From positions 4,780,001 through 4,844,000 of the forward strand of contig NZ_CP126093.1 in NCBI RefSeq assembly GCF_030123065.1: a DNA stretch of 64,000 nucleotides, read 5' to 3'. The stretch is from Neobacillus sp. DY30. GTDB lineage: Bacteria; Bacillota; Bacilli; Bacillales; Cytobacillaceae. Below the pieces are notes generated by a model. It did not search any database, was not told where the DNA came from, and saw only the letters and a program-made list of their open reading frames with translations. How positions within the stretch are numbered: position 1 is the stretch's first letter; every line of letters starts with the position of its first letter. This document shows, piece by piece, positions 1 to 8,518 of this stretch. A program made the translations under genes and the position numbers.

Positions 1-552
1 TTTCTTAATATCCCAGTTCCAAAGCTTTAAAGCTGCATGCTCTCTTGCAAGAAGCAGCCCCATCAAATTGGATTGTGTTCCTCCACTTGTCATGACCCCG
101 TCACCTTCACAAAGGCCGAAAAGGCGGCAAAGCCCATTCATGACCATCTGCTCCACCATGGTTGCAGCCCCGCTTTGATCCCAGGAATCCATTGAAAGAT
201 TCAATCCTGAAATCAGTACTTCAGCTGCTAAACCAGTCAGCATCGGCGGACAGTGCAGATGTGCTGCACATAACGGATGTTGGACAAATACGGCATGGTT
301 AGCAACCGCAGATGAGAGCTTGTGAAAAACTTCCCTGGGACTGCCGGCAGTTTCAGGAAGGAACTCAGGAAATTGAGCTTCAAGTCCCTCCTTTAATAGC
401 TGAGGAGAGGAACCGCTGAATGGAGCATTTGCAAGAACGGCTGATTTAAGTGTTTCCATTGCCTGGTTCATTACATGTTGATAGCTTTCGAAGCTTCCTT
501 GTGAATTTGTGAGAAAAAAAGCATCGATTTTTGTTTTTACGCTGGCTGTCAT
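1..552 (-). CDS. ddc: L-2,4-diaminobutyrate decarboxylase, N-terminal part (cut by window edge)
   Basis: PLP-dependent group II decarboxylase that would convert L-2,4-diaminobutyrate to 1,3-diaminopropane, the backbone of citrate-hydroxamate siderophores of the schizokinen/rhizobactin type. The 184 visible codons include the family stretch SGGTQSNLMGLLLARE near residues 161-176, typical of glutamate/DABA decarboxylases; the PLP lysine lies outside the window. The ATG at 552 follows AGGAGGTG. It sits 12 bp downstream of the aminotransferase that makes its substrate, so the two act in sequence. The frame is open to the first base of the window, so the gene continues outside. Function is inferred from family and neighbour; substrate specificity cannot be read from this part. 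Confidence 0.85.
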   Translation of the reverse strand, partial: MTASVKTKIDAFFLTNSQGSFESYQHVMNQAMETLKSAVLANAPFSGSSPQLLKEGLEAQFPEFLPETAGSPREVFHKLSSAVANHAVFVQHPLCAAHLHCPPMLTGLAAEVLISGLNLSMDSWDQSGAATMVEQMVMNGLCRLFGLCEGDGVMTSGGTQSNLMGLLLAREHAALKLWNWDIKK

Positions 553-564
553 TTTCTTCACCTC

Positions 565-1917
565 CTATACAAAACTTGGCATAAGCGCTTTTTCCGCTGC
601 CATCGCCGCTTCGAAGAACAGATCGCACACCGTTTCAAGCTGCTCTTTTGTGATAATCAGCGGAGGAAGGAATCTGACGGTACTTCCATAGCGGCCGCCA
701 AGCTCCAGGATCAGACCTCGTTTAAAGCATTCCAGCTGAATTTTCTTAGCCAGCTGCGGATTTGCAGGATAACTGCCGAGTGCATCTGCAGGAGCGGTTT
801 TGTCGACGATTTCCGCTCCAACCATAAGACCTAAACCGCGAACGTCACCAATGGATTGGACATCTTGTTTCATTTCCTTTAAGCGCAGCATGAGGAAATC
901 CCCAAGCAGAGCTGCCTGCTCGTCAAGTTTTTCCCGCTTAATAAACTTCATTGTTGCCGTACCTGCTGCCATGGCCAGCTGATTGCCGCGGAAGGTTCCT
1001 GCATGAGCGCCAGGCCCCCACTGGTCTAATTCTTTGTGATAGACAACGACCGCAAGAGGCAGAGTACCGCCAATTGCTTTTGATAAAACAACCGCATCAG
1101 GAATAATGCCGGCATGCTCAAATGCAAACATTTTTCCCGTGCGCCCGAATCCTGTCTGCACTTCATCCACAATAAGTGGAATCTGTTGTTCAGAAGTAAT
1201 CCGGCGGACTTGCTTCACCCATTCATCAGGTGCAGGTATGGCGCCTCCCTCACCCTGAACAACTTCCATTACCATTCCCGCAGGCTTTACAATCCCTGAT
1301 TCCGGATCATTCAAAGTCCGTTCAATGAATGTCGATCCGACTGCTGCTCCTTCTTTTCCTCCGATGCCAAACGGACAGCGGTATGCATATGGATAAGGAA
1401 GAAAATGAACATCAGACATCAGATTCGGAATTTTTGTCTTCGGACCAAGATTCCCCATTAGGCTAAGGGATCCATTAGTCATTCCATGGTATCCGCCTTG
1501 AAACGAGAGCATCCCCCCCCTTCCAGTTGCCGTTTTCACAAGCTTCATTGCTGCTTCAATCGCATCTGAACCAGATGGGCCGCAAAATTGAATCTTCGCA
1601 TTTTCTGCAAATGAGGCGGGCAGTGCATCAAACAATTCTTCCACAAACTCCTCTTTCATCGGCGTCGTAAGATCAAGCGTATGTAGCGGGCGTTTCCCTC
1701 TAATTACATTTTCCATTGCTTCAATCACAACAGGATGGTTATGGCCAAGTGCAAGTGTACCTGCTCCTGCTAGACAGTCTATGTACGTTTTGTTCTCCAC
1801 GTCTTTTACATAAATCCCTTCTGCTTCACTAATGGCAATCGGAATTCTGCGCGGATAGGATCTTGCATTCGATTCCCGTTGGTTTTGACTGCTTAGGTAG
1901 AATTCATTTGTCAGCAA
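565..1917 (-). CDS. dat: Diaminobutyrate-2-oxoglutarate aminotransferase
   Basis: Class III PLP aminotransferase, 450 residues, expected to make L-2,4-diaminobutyrate from aspartate semialdehyde using glutamate. Visible family motifs: FCGPSGSDAIEAAMKL (PLP phosphate contact), YHGMTNGSLS, the VDEVQTGFGRTG stretch with the cofactor-binding Asp, and LSKAIGGTLPL with the Schiff-base Lys. Start is TTG at 1917, preceded by AAGGTG at seven bases; no better start is seen. Upstream is the hydrolase gene (6 bp gap), downstream the decarboxylase. Dat-Ddc pairs make 1,3-diaminopropane for siderophores. Ectoine EctB is a relative, but no ectoine genes are present and the decarboxylase partner favours the siderophore role. 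Confidence 0.9.
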   Translation of the reverse strand: MLTNEFYLSSQNQRESNARSYPRRIPIAISEAEGIYVKDVENKTYIDCLAGAGTLALGHNHPVVIEAMENVIRGKRPLHTLDLTTPMKEEFVEELFDALPASFAENAKIQFCGPSGSDAIEAAMKLVKTATGRGGMLSFQGGYHGMTNGSLSLMGNLGPKTKIPNLMSDVHFLPYPYAYRCPFGIGGKEGAAVGSTFIERTLNDPESGIVKPAGMVMEVVQGEGGAIPAPDEWVKQVRRITSEQQIPLIVDEVQTGFGRTGKMFAFEHAGIIPDAVVLSKAIGGTLPLAVVVYHKELDQWGPGAHAGTFRGNQLAMAAGTATMKFIKREKLDEQAALLGDFLMLRLKEMKQDVQSIGDVRGLGLMVGAEIVDKTAPADALGSYPANPQLAKKIQLECFKRGLILELGGRYGSTVRFLPPLIITKEQLETVCDLFFEAAMAAEKALMPSFV

Positions 1918-1923
1918 ATATAA

Positions 1924-2922
1924 TCACCTTCCTGATTGAAAATAATTCTCATTCTCAATTAAAAATAAAAAACGTTCTCTTATCATCGTTTTTAAAGTTC
2001 CGGCGAGTTCAATCATGGCAATATCTGCCCTTTTGACCTGGCCGATCATATTTGGAAAACTGTGAACGAGCTGCCTGTAATGCAGGTGCTTCACATGAAC
2101 CCCCTCGTTTTTAAGTTTTTCTGCATATTGGAATCCTTCATCTCTTAACGGATCATATTCCGCTGTTACCAAAAGCAATGAAGGCACATGCTCATGACTT
2201 TTAGCATTCAGAGGAGAAGCAAATGGATGGCTTCCCTGCCTCGCATCTGGAACGTAATGTTTCCAAAACCACTCCATTTTTTCTTTCGTCAGATTAAATG
2301 CATATCCAGTTTGATAGGAATCCGTTTTAAGCTTATGACAAAGTACTGGAGTAATAAGGACTTGAAGATGAAAAGGACAACTTATGAGTTCCGTCATCCA
2401 AAGGACTGCCGCAGCTGCAAGATTCGCTCCAGACGATTCACCCCCAATCGCCATCTGAGCAGGATTTCCGTTCCAGTGCCGGACATTTTGCTGCGCCCAT
2501 TGTGCCACAACCATGACATCCTGCAGTGCAGATGGAAACGGATGTTCAGGAGCAAGCCTGTAACCAACTGAAATCACTAGACACTCCGCATTCATCGCTA
2601 AATACGTGCATAATGAATCAGCACTGTCTAAATCTCCAAAAACCCATCCCCCTCCATGCATAAATAGAAAAACCGGCAGTTCTTCGGCTCCTTTCGGTTG
2701 ATAAATCCTAACAGGGATATTCCCTTCTCCAACATAGACATTATGTGTTTGAATGTCGTCTGACTCAAACGGCTTGAAAAATGTTCTAGCTTCTTTATAA
2801 AAAAATCGCGACTGGTCAGGCGTCAGTTTCTCCAATGGCGGATGATTAAGTTCCATCATTTTTTCACTGATTCGACCAAGCAAGTCTGATAGGTCCTGAT
2901 CAATTGGATGGTTCCTTTTCAC
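1924..2922 (-). CDS. Alpha/beta hydrolase, hormone-sensitive lipase family, in siderophore operon
   Basis: A serine esterase-like enzyme of about 332 residues. Seen: the oxyanion-hole motif HGGGWVFG, the nucleophile elbow GESSG (Ser), and the late YDPLRDEG and LVHSFPN stretches that supply Asp and His of the triad; this is the family IV (HSL) pattern. The reading frame is open further upstream, but GTG at 2922 has CAGGAG six bases before it, whereas the upstream ATG at 2985 would overlap the acetyltransferase by 86 bp. No signal peptide, so cytoplasmic. Its place between acetyltransferase and aminotransferase suggests a role in siderophore maturation or iron release, but citrate-hydroxamates lack the ester bonds usual for such enzymes, so the substrate is unknown. 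Confidence 0.8.
   Translation of the reverse strand: MKRNHPIDQDLSDLLGRISEKMMELNHPPLEKLTPDQSRFFYKEARTFFKPFESDDIQTHNVYVGEGNIPVRIYQPKGAEELPVFLFMHGGGWVFGDLDSADSLCTYLAMNAECLVISVGYRLAPEHPFPSALQDVMVVAQWAQQNVRHWNGNPAQMAIGGESSGANLAAAAVLWMTELISCPFHLQVLITPVLCHKLKTDSYQTGYAFNLTKEKMEWFWKHYVPDARQGSHPFASPLNAKSHEHVPSLLLVTAEYDPLRDEGFQYAEKLKNEGVHVKHLHYRQLVHSFPNMIGQVKRADIAMIELAGTLKTMIRERFLFLIENENYFQSGR
1937..1951 (-). promoter_or_regulatory. Possible internal Fur box before dat
   Basis: On the minus strand TGAGAATTATTTTCA matches the 7-1-7 Fur consensus TGATAATNATTATCA at 13 of 15 positions, and an additional GAGAAT hexamer lies next to it. It is inside the last codons of the hydrolase gene, just upstream of the dat ribosome binding site. 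No convincing -35/-10 pair accompanies it, so it may be a secondary Fur contact or a weak internal promoter control. Confidence 0.45.
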
Positions 2923-3568
2923 ATGGCGCTCCTGCTTTCCAAAAAGTGTTGTCTTCCCGTTTAGGTTCTTTCCTAAATTTAACATCTTTCGTCAATAAAT
3001 AACGGTAAAAACGATTTCTCTCACCTATCATTAAAGCCGCTTTCTTATGGGGTAAGGTGATGGTGCAAACTCTTTCTCCTCCAATTCTCTTTAAAATCGG
3101 TATGACAATTCGATTTCTTACATCAGGCTCACCTATGATGCGTCCGCACTCATATTTTTCCATAAGAAAGGCCGTCATGGCTCTTATGAGCATAAGCCCA
3201 TCGTCTTTATTTAAGAATTCTCTTGGCCCGATAAGCAAATGCATTCCAAGATCACTACTTTTTGCTTCGTAATACTCTTTTACGGGATCTTGAAAAATGC
3301 TGTAAGCCATCAGGTAGGCCACTGGGAGATCGTCTAAATAAACAAGAAAAACCCGTTTATTATCTGCATGAAGCGTCCGGTCCAGATAGCCGGTAAATTG
3401 ATCTCTACTCACGTTCAGCTTCCAAAAAGGGGCAATGTGTGGAAGCTGCATCCAAGTATGCAATATATCTGTATCTTTTCCAGTCACATGTCTAAATGCG
3501 ATGGATTTATGATATTCGCTGTCTTGTAAAATTGCTTCAAAATCTTCTTCTCTCTTTATTTCAATCAA
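2900..3568 (-). CDS. Siderophore N-acetyltransferase, IucB/RhbD-like GNAT
   Basis: GNAT-family acyltransferase of 222 residues, predicted to acylate the N-hydroxylated diamine during hydroxamate siderophore assembly. Family cues: HTWMQLPHIAPFWKL near residues 36-50, GMHLLIGP followed by a Lys-Asp-rich turn and LMLIRAMTAFL, and GEPDVRNRIVIPILKRIGG near the C-terminal acyl-CoA site. It is the first gene of the operon, behind a Fur-controlled promoter; its 3' end overlaps the hydrolase start. The start is odd: the frame begins with TTG at 3568 directly abutting AGGAG, with no spacer, while the next codon ATT (3565) would give three bases of spacing. The true initiation codon is therefore uncertain. 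Confidence 0.82.
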   Translation of the reverse strand: MIEIKREEDFEAILQDSEYHKSIAFRHVTGKDTDILHTWMQLPHIAPFWKLNVSRDQFTGYLDRTLHADNKRVFLVYLDDLPVAYLMAYSIFQDPVKEYYEAKSSDLGMHLLIGPREFLNKDDGLMLIRAMTAFLMEKYECGRIIGEPDVRNRIVIPILKRIGGERVCTITLPHKKAALMIGERNRFYRYLLTKDVKFRKEPKREDNTFWKAGAPCEKEPSN

Positions 3569-3600
3569 CTCCTGTCTGTTATAATTTGGATTACATGGAA

Positions 3601-3630
3601 ATATTAATTGAAAATGATTATCATTGTCAA
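3601..3630 (-). promoter_or_regulatory. Fur-controlled sigma-A promoter of the siderophore operon
   Basis: Minus strand: TTGACA (3625-3630), 18 bp spacer, TAATAT (3601-3606). The spacer holds TGATAATCATTTTCA (3609-3623), 14 of 15 matches to the 7-1-7 Fur box. Fur bound here would occlude RNA polymerase when iron is plentiful. Confidence 0.88.
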
Positions 3631-3708
3631 TAAGAATTCGGAAAATTAGTTCATCCTGCCCACTAAAGGTTTTCGAGTATGATATTTGTTAGAACATTAT
3701 CCCTATTC

Positions 3709-3855
3709 TTAGCTACAAAAAAAAGAAAACAGCAACAATGCTGTTTCCTTTTTCTCTACTAATGTGATCCTATTTCCAGGTTCTAGCTCTAATGTATGCA
3801 CCCTAAAAAATCCAACCGATTTATAAAAAGTAATTGCACGCATATTTTTTACTAC
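3709..3855 (-). pseudogene. Remnant of a GNAT acetyltransferase C-terminus
   Basis: A minus-strand frame contains NMRAITFYKSVGF followed by LELEPGNRITLVEK, the hallmark N.RAI.FY...GF C-terminal motif of GNAT N-acetyltransferases and its following beta strand. Nothing upstream in any frame supplies the acetyl-CoA P-loop, and only about 50 residues remain. I read it as the decayed tail of a former acetyltransferase gene between yshE and the siderophore operon. It could be a chance ORF, but the motif order is right. Confidence 0.6.
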
Positions 3856-3862
3856 TATGGTG

Positions 3863-3943
3863 TTAAAAAAATAACAAGTACCCCAAACCAATTAGTAAGA
3901 ATAAGGCGCATAAACCAAACAATACTTTGGCTAAAGTCTCCAC
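3863..3943 (-). CDS. Putative 26-residue single-span membrane peptide
   Basis: Immediately after the yshE stop codon comes AAGGGGAG, six A residues and GTG (3943), opening a 26-codon frame ended by TAA. The product begins METLAKVLFG and continues LCALFLLIGLGYLLFF: almost entirely hydrophobic, consistent with one transmembrane helix. Spacing and ribosome-binding site are those of a translated gene co-transcribed with yshE. No homologue is recognised. The alternative is a chance ORF; the strong binding site and codon-perfect hydrophobicity argue for translation. Confidence 0.5.
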   Translation of the reverse strand: METLAKVLFGLCALFLLIGLGYLLFF

Positions 3944-3955
3944 TTTTTTCTCCCC

Positions 3956-4363
3956 TTACGAAATTCCTGCACCTATCACATAAGATAAGCCAATCGACAA
4001 AATCATCGCAATAAATCCAACCGCACGATTATCATTTTTTATTTCTTGATCTATGTTAAATTTAGGTGTTAAGAATTCAAAGATAAAATATCCTATCAGT
4101 AATAGCACAAAGCCAAATACTCCCCAGCTTATCATTGTAACCAATGAATCATTTTGTTCAATGGAGAAGCGGAAAATATTAGCAATTCCGAATATTTTCC
4201 CTCCGGTTGCCATTGCGACCGCGATATTGCCCTTTTGTATCTCTTCCCAATTTTTATATTTCGTTACCAACTCAAAAATGGCTAAAAAGAGAATCACACA
4301 TAAGATAACCACACTATAATTGGCAGCACTTTGAATATACACGTTATCCCAAAACTGGTTCAT
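3956..4363 (-). CDS. yshE: DUF350 family membrane protein YshE
   Basis: A 135-residue integral membrane protein with four predicted hydrophobic segments (about residues 15-35, 50-62, 75-97, 113-133) and the family stretch GNIAVAMATGGKIFGIANIFRF in the middle. It is next to mutS2 as in B. subtilis, 18 bp after the mutS2 stop, so likely co-transcribed. Biochemical role unknown. ATG at 4363 follows GGGGAGAAG. Confidence 0.88.
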   Translation of the reverse strand: MNQFWDNVYIQSAANYSVVILCVILFLAIFELVTKYKNWEEIQKGNIAVAMATGGKIFGIANIFRFSIEQNDSLVTMISWGVFGFVLLLIGYFIFEFLTPKFNIDQEIKNDNRAVGFIAMILSIGLSYVIGAGIS

Positions 4364-4381
4364 TCCTCTTCTCCCCGGATA

Positions 4382-6739
4382 TTATTTAAATTCAACGACA
4401 GTAACGCCAGAACCGCCCTCGCCAGCTTCTCCGAAACGAATCTTCTTAACAGAACGGTGATTCCGTAAATATTCCTGGACTCCCTGTCTTAATGCACCCG
4501 TGCCTTTTCCATGAATAATAGAAACACGAGGATAGTTTGATAATAACGCATCGTCTATATATTTTTCCACTCTCATGAGTGCAGCCTCGTACCTTTCCCC
4601 ACGTAAATCCAACTCTAACTTTACATCTGCGTCCCTGCCTTGGACAATCGCCATTGGTCTCGTTTCTACTGGCTTTGGCGTGCTGATATACTCTAAATCC
4701 TTTTCCTTTACCTTCATTTTCAGGATGCCGATTTGTACCTGCCATTCGTTATCGGTGACTCTTTCAAGAAGTGTACCTTTTTGGCCAAATGTTAGAACTT
4801 TAACCTCATCACCAGGTGTGAAAGTGTGCTTTTTCGTTTTCTTACTCGCTTGATTCGCAGATTTCTTTATTTCAGGAGTGGCAGCTTCAAGACGGCGCTT
4901 TGCGTCAATTAACTCATGTTCTTTAATCTCGGCATGCTTTTCGATTCTCATTTTTCGAAGGTCACGGATAACCTTTTCTGCCTCACTCTTTGCTTCTTCA
5001 AGAATCTCGCCAGCTTGTTCAGCCGCTTTTTCTAGCATAGCGTCTTTGTTTTGATAAAATTCGATCATTTGCTTTTGCATATCCTGATGAAGCTTCTCTG
5101 CCTGTCTTAAATAATCACGTGCTTCCTCATGCTCGATTTCAGCTTGACGTTTACTCGCCTCGAGTGACGCAATCATCTTATCAATTTGATTTGTATCTTC
5201 ACTAACATGGGATCTCGCGGCCTCGATAACGCCTTCATTTAACCCTAATCGTTTTGAAATTTCAAAAGCATTGCTTCGTCCTGGTACACCAAGGAGAAGC
5301 TTATAGGTTGGGCTTAGCGTTTCAACGTCAAATTCAACACTGGCATTAAGGACACCTTCCCGGTTATAGCCATAGGCCTTTAATTCTGGATAATGAGTAG
5401 TAGCAATGACTCTCGCCCCTCGATTATGCACCTCATCTAAAATGGAAATGGCAAGCGCTGCACCTTCCTGAGGGTCGGTTCCTGCACCAAGCTCATCAAA
5501 TAGGACAAGCGAATTAAAATCGACCTTATTTAAAATGTCTACGATATTTACCATATGGGAAGAAAAAGTACTTAAGCTCTGTTCGATGGATTGCTCATCA
5601 CCAATATCCGCATAAATCGCATCAAAAACAGCAAGTTCTGAGCCATCATAGGCAGGTACCTGTAAGCCTGCCTGTGCCATTAATGAACATAAACCGAGCG
5701 TTTTTAAGGTAACTGTTTTACCACCCGTGTTTGGTCCGGTAATAACAATTGTGGTATAGTCCTTTCCAAGCAAAATATCATTTGCTACCACTTCATCAAT
5801 TGGAATTAACGGGTGTCTAGCTTTAAATAAGGCAATTCGTCCTTCATTATTCATGCGAGGCATACTGGCCTTCATCTTCCGGCCGTATCTTGCCTTAGCA
5901 AAAATAAAATCAAGATTTCCCAGAACCTCAACAATTACCTGCAGATCTGATTCAAATTCAGCAGTCTTTGCAGAAAGCTCTGTCAAAATTCTTTCGATTT
6001 CAAGCTGTTCTTTTACTCTAATATCCTGTAATTGATTGTTTAATTGGACAATTACTTGTGGTTCAATAAATAGCGTCTGACCGGATGAACTTTGGTCATG
6101 GATGATACCGCCATAATGACCTCGATACTCCTGTTTAACAGGGATAACAAAGCGATCATTTCGAATGGTTATAATCGAATCTGACAGCATTTTTGCTGCA
6201 TTGGATGAACGAATCATACTCTCTAATTTTTCTCGGACTCGGGCTTCATTCGACCGCAATTGGTGTCTTAACGAACGTAACAAATCACTGGCACTATCAA
6301 GAACTTCACCACTTTCATCGATGGCGTGTCTAATTGATTCTTCCAAATTGGCTAGAGGAATAATACGGTCAACCTGTTCCATTAAAATTGGAATTTCGGT
6401 TCTTTCTTCCGCAATATCTTCAATAAATCTTTTCATTTGCCGGCTTGCGTGAATGGTACTGGCGACCTGAATCAATTCATGCGAGCTAAGTACGCCTCCA
6501 ATGACCGAGCGTTTAATATGTGCTCTAATATCATGGATTCCTGATAACGGGACATTTCCTTTAATTCGTAACACGGTCGTTGCCTCATCCGTCTCTGCCT
6601 GCAGTTTAACGACCTCTTCATAATCTGTGGATGGTACTAATCTTTTTAGCTTATCTATTCCAAGAGACGACGCTGCATGTTCAATGAGCTGGTCTCTTAC
6701 TTTTGTAAATTCCAATACCTTTAACGTTCTTTCTTGCAT
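4382..6739 (-). CDS. mutS2: Endonuclease MutS2
   Basis: MutS-family ATPase of 785 residues, usual for Bacillus MutS2/MutSB, which acts on branched recombination intermediates and, in B. subtilis, on collided ribosomes. Visible: MutS core and clamp domains without a mismatch-recognition domain, Walker A GPNTGGKTVTLK, Walker B with LVLFDELGAGTDPQEGAAL, the TTHY signature, a long charged coiled coil around residues 500-620, and the C-terminal Smr nuclease domain with LDLRGERYEAAL and HGKGTGALR. The start chosen, MQERTLKVLEF at 6739, fits the family N-terminus; an upstream in-frame extension has no support. Thirteen bp separate it from polX. Confidence 0.97.
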   Translation of the reverse strand: MQERTLKVLEFTKVRDQLIEHAASSLGIDKLKRLVPSTDYEEVVKLQAETDEATTVLRIKGNVPLSGIHDIRAHIKRSVIGGVLSSHELIQVASTIHASRQMKRFIEDIAEERTEIPILMEQVDRIIPLANLEESIRHAIDESGEVLDSASDLLRSLRHQLRSNEARVREKLESMIRSSNAAKMLSDSIITIRNDRFVIPVKQEYRGHYGGIIHDQSSSGQTLFIEPQVIVQLNNQLQDIRVKEQLEIERILTELSAKTAEFESDLQVIVEVLGNLDFIFAKARYGRKMKASMPRMNNEGRIALFKARHPLIPIDEVVANDILLGKDYTTIVITGPNTGGKTVTLKTLGLCSLMAQAGLQVPAYDGSELAVFDAIYADIGDEQSIEQSLSTFSSHMVNIVDILNKVDFNSLVLFDELGAGTDPQEGAALAISILDEVHNRGARVIATTHYPELKAYGYNREGVLNASVEFDVETLSPTYKLLLGVPGRSNAFEISKRLGLNEGVIEAARSHVSEDTNQIDKMIASLEASKRQAEIEHEEARDYLRQAEKLHQDMQKQMIEFYQNKDAMLEKAAEQAGEILEEAKSEAEKVIRDLRKMRIEKHAEIKEHELIDAKRRLEAATPEIKKSANQASKKTKKHTFTPGDEVKVLTFGQKGTLLERVTDNEWQVQIGILKMKVKEKDLEYISTPKPVETRPMAIVQGRDADVKLELDLRGERYEAALMRVEKYIDDALLSNYPRVSIIHGKGTGALRQGVQEYLRNHRSVKKIRFGEAGEGGSGVTVVEFK

Positions 6740-6752
6740 GGAGAGGAACCCC

Positions 6753-8477
6753 CTATTTTCGATTATGCAAAAATTCAAGTAAATCATTCGGTTCCATTGT
6801 GTTGATCACCGATGATTTTTTTATCCAGCCTTTTTTTGCTGTTGAAACCCCAACGCCCATATGTGATAACGTTTCTCTCTTATGGGCATCGGTATTTATA
6901 AATATTTTCACTCCGGAATCCTGTGCTTTTCTTAAGTATTCAGCTTTTAAATCCAAACGATTAGGATTGGCATTAAGCTCTAAAGCGGTATTTGTTTCTT
7001 TTGCTAACTCGATCAGCAGATCAATATCTACATCATACCCTTCACGTCTGCCAATTTTCCGGCCAGTCGGATGTGCAATTAAATCAACATGTGCGTTTTC
7101 TAACGCTGTGCGTAACCGCTCCATGATTTTTTCTCTTGGCTGAGAGAAAGCAGAGTGAATCGAAGCGATGACGAAATCCATTTCAGCAAGCAAATCGTCC
7201 TCATAGTCTAATGTGCCGTCTGGAAGGATATCCATCTCAACCCCTGATAAAATTAGTATATCATCGTATTTTTGATTTAATTTTTTTATTTCTTCTTTTT
7301 GCTGTAATAACCGCTCACGCGAGAGCCCGTTTGCCACTTTTAAGTATTGTGAGTGGTCTGTGATGGCCATGTACTTATAGCCCTTTGCACGACATGCTTC
7401 CACCATTTCCTCGATGGAATGTGCCCCATCACTCCAGGTGGAGTGCATGTGTAAATCGCCCTTAATATCACTAAGTTCGATTAATTCACCTGCGTAAGCC
7501 GGAAAATCCTCTACTTCCTTACCATCTTCTCTTATTTCTGGCGGAATTAGGGGAAGATCAAAATGCTTGAAAAACTCTTCCTCTGAAGTAAATGTAAGAA
7601 TTTCACCAGACTCCACATTTTCTACGCCATACTCACTTATTTTTTCTCCTCGGTCCTTTGCAAGCTGTCTCATTCTGACATTGTGATCCTTGGAACCAGT
7701 AAAATGGTGGAGAGTAGTAATAAATTCTTCTGGTTTGACAATGCGAAAATCTACCGATACATCATAATCAAACCAAAAAACAAGGGATACTTTTGTATCT
7801 CCTGCACTAATAATCTCTTTTATATTTGGTAATTCCAGCAGAAATTGTTTTACTTTTTCCGGCTGTTCACTTGAAATGATAAAATCAAGGTCTTTAACGG
7901 TTTCCCTTACTCTTCGCAAGCTTCCTGCCCGGGAATATTGATGAATCTCGGGAAGTTCAGCAAGTTTTGCTTCAATCAGATCGGCAATTGGCAGCATATA
8001 AGCAAGCGGCAGGCGATCTGGTCTAGAGCCTGCATTAGCAATAGCACTTAAGATTTTCTCTTCTGTCTTTTTTCCAAATCCTGCAAGCGCCTGCACTTTT
8101 CCTGCTTTACAAGCTTCTTCAAGGGTTGTAACATCTTCGATACCCAATTCTTTATGAAGTTTCGCAATCTTTTTACCGCCAAGGCCAGGCAATTGTAATA
8201 ACGGAATTAACCCTTTCGGCACCTCTTCCTTTAACTCATTTAGTACCGTGGATGTGCCTTCATTTATGTATTCCTCTATAACAGCCGCAGTGCCTTTGCC
8301 AATTCCAGATATTGACGTAAAATCTTCAATATCCGATAAGCTGCGATCATCAAATTCCAGCGCTGACGCGGCCTTTCGGAAGGCAGATACCTTAAAGGGA
8401 TTTTCACCCTTTAACTCCATGTAAACCGCGATTGTTTCTAACAAACGAATTAAATCTTTTTTATTTACCTCCATCAT
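6753..8477 (-). CDS. polX: DNA polymerase X with PHP exonuclease domain
   Basis: Repair polymerase of about 574 residues. The N-terminal half is a polymerase-beta fold with two HhH elements (GIGKGTAAVIEEY; LPGLGGKKIAKL) and catalytic aspartates in VKDLDFII and VSVDFRIV. The C-terminal half is a PHP phosphoesterase with DLHMHSTWSDG, TDHSQYLKVANG, and HPTGRKIGRREGYD, which in B. subtilis gives Mn-dependent 3'-5' exonuclease and AP-endonuclease activity. Two adjacent ATG codons (8477, 8474) follow GGTGG. A terminator-like hairpin lies between cvpA and this gene. Confidence 0.95.
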   Translation of the reverse strand: MMEVNKKDLIRLLETIAVYMELKGENPFKVSAFRKAASALEFDDRSLSDIEDFTSISGIGKGTAAVIEEYINEGTSTVLNELKEEVPKGLIPLLQLPGLGGKKIAKLHKELGIEDVTTLEEACKAGKVQALAGFGKKTEEKILSAIANAGSRPDRLPLAYMLPIADLIEAKLAELPEIHQYSRAGSLRRVRETVKDLDFIISSEQPEKVKQFLLELPNIKEIISAGDTKVSLVFWFDYDVSVDFRIVKPEEFITTLHHFTGSKDHNVRMRQLAKDRGEKISEYGVENVESGEILTFTSEEEFFKHFDLPLIPPEIREDGKEVEDFPAYAGELIELSDIKGDLHMHSTWSDGAHSIEEMVEACRAKGYKYMAITDHSQYLKVANGLSRERLLQQKEEIKKLNQKYDDILILSGVEMDILPDGTLDYEDDLLAEMDFVIASIHSAFSQPREKIMERLRTALENAHVDLIAHPTGRKIGRREGYDVDIDLLIELAKETNTALELNANPNRLDLKAEYLRKAQDSGVKIFINTDAHKRETLSHMGVGVSTAKKGWIKKSSVINTMEPNDLLEFLHNRK

Positions 8478-8518
8478 TTCCACCCACCTTACCAATATTT
8501 TAACCTTTTAATAGAAAA

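Noticed and set aside
1114..1299. Plus-strand frames inside dat and other long minus-strand genes
   Set aside because: They lie entirely within well-supported genes on the other strand, without binding sites or family features.
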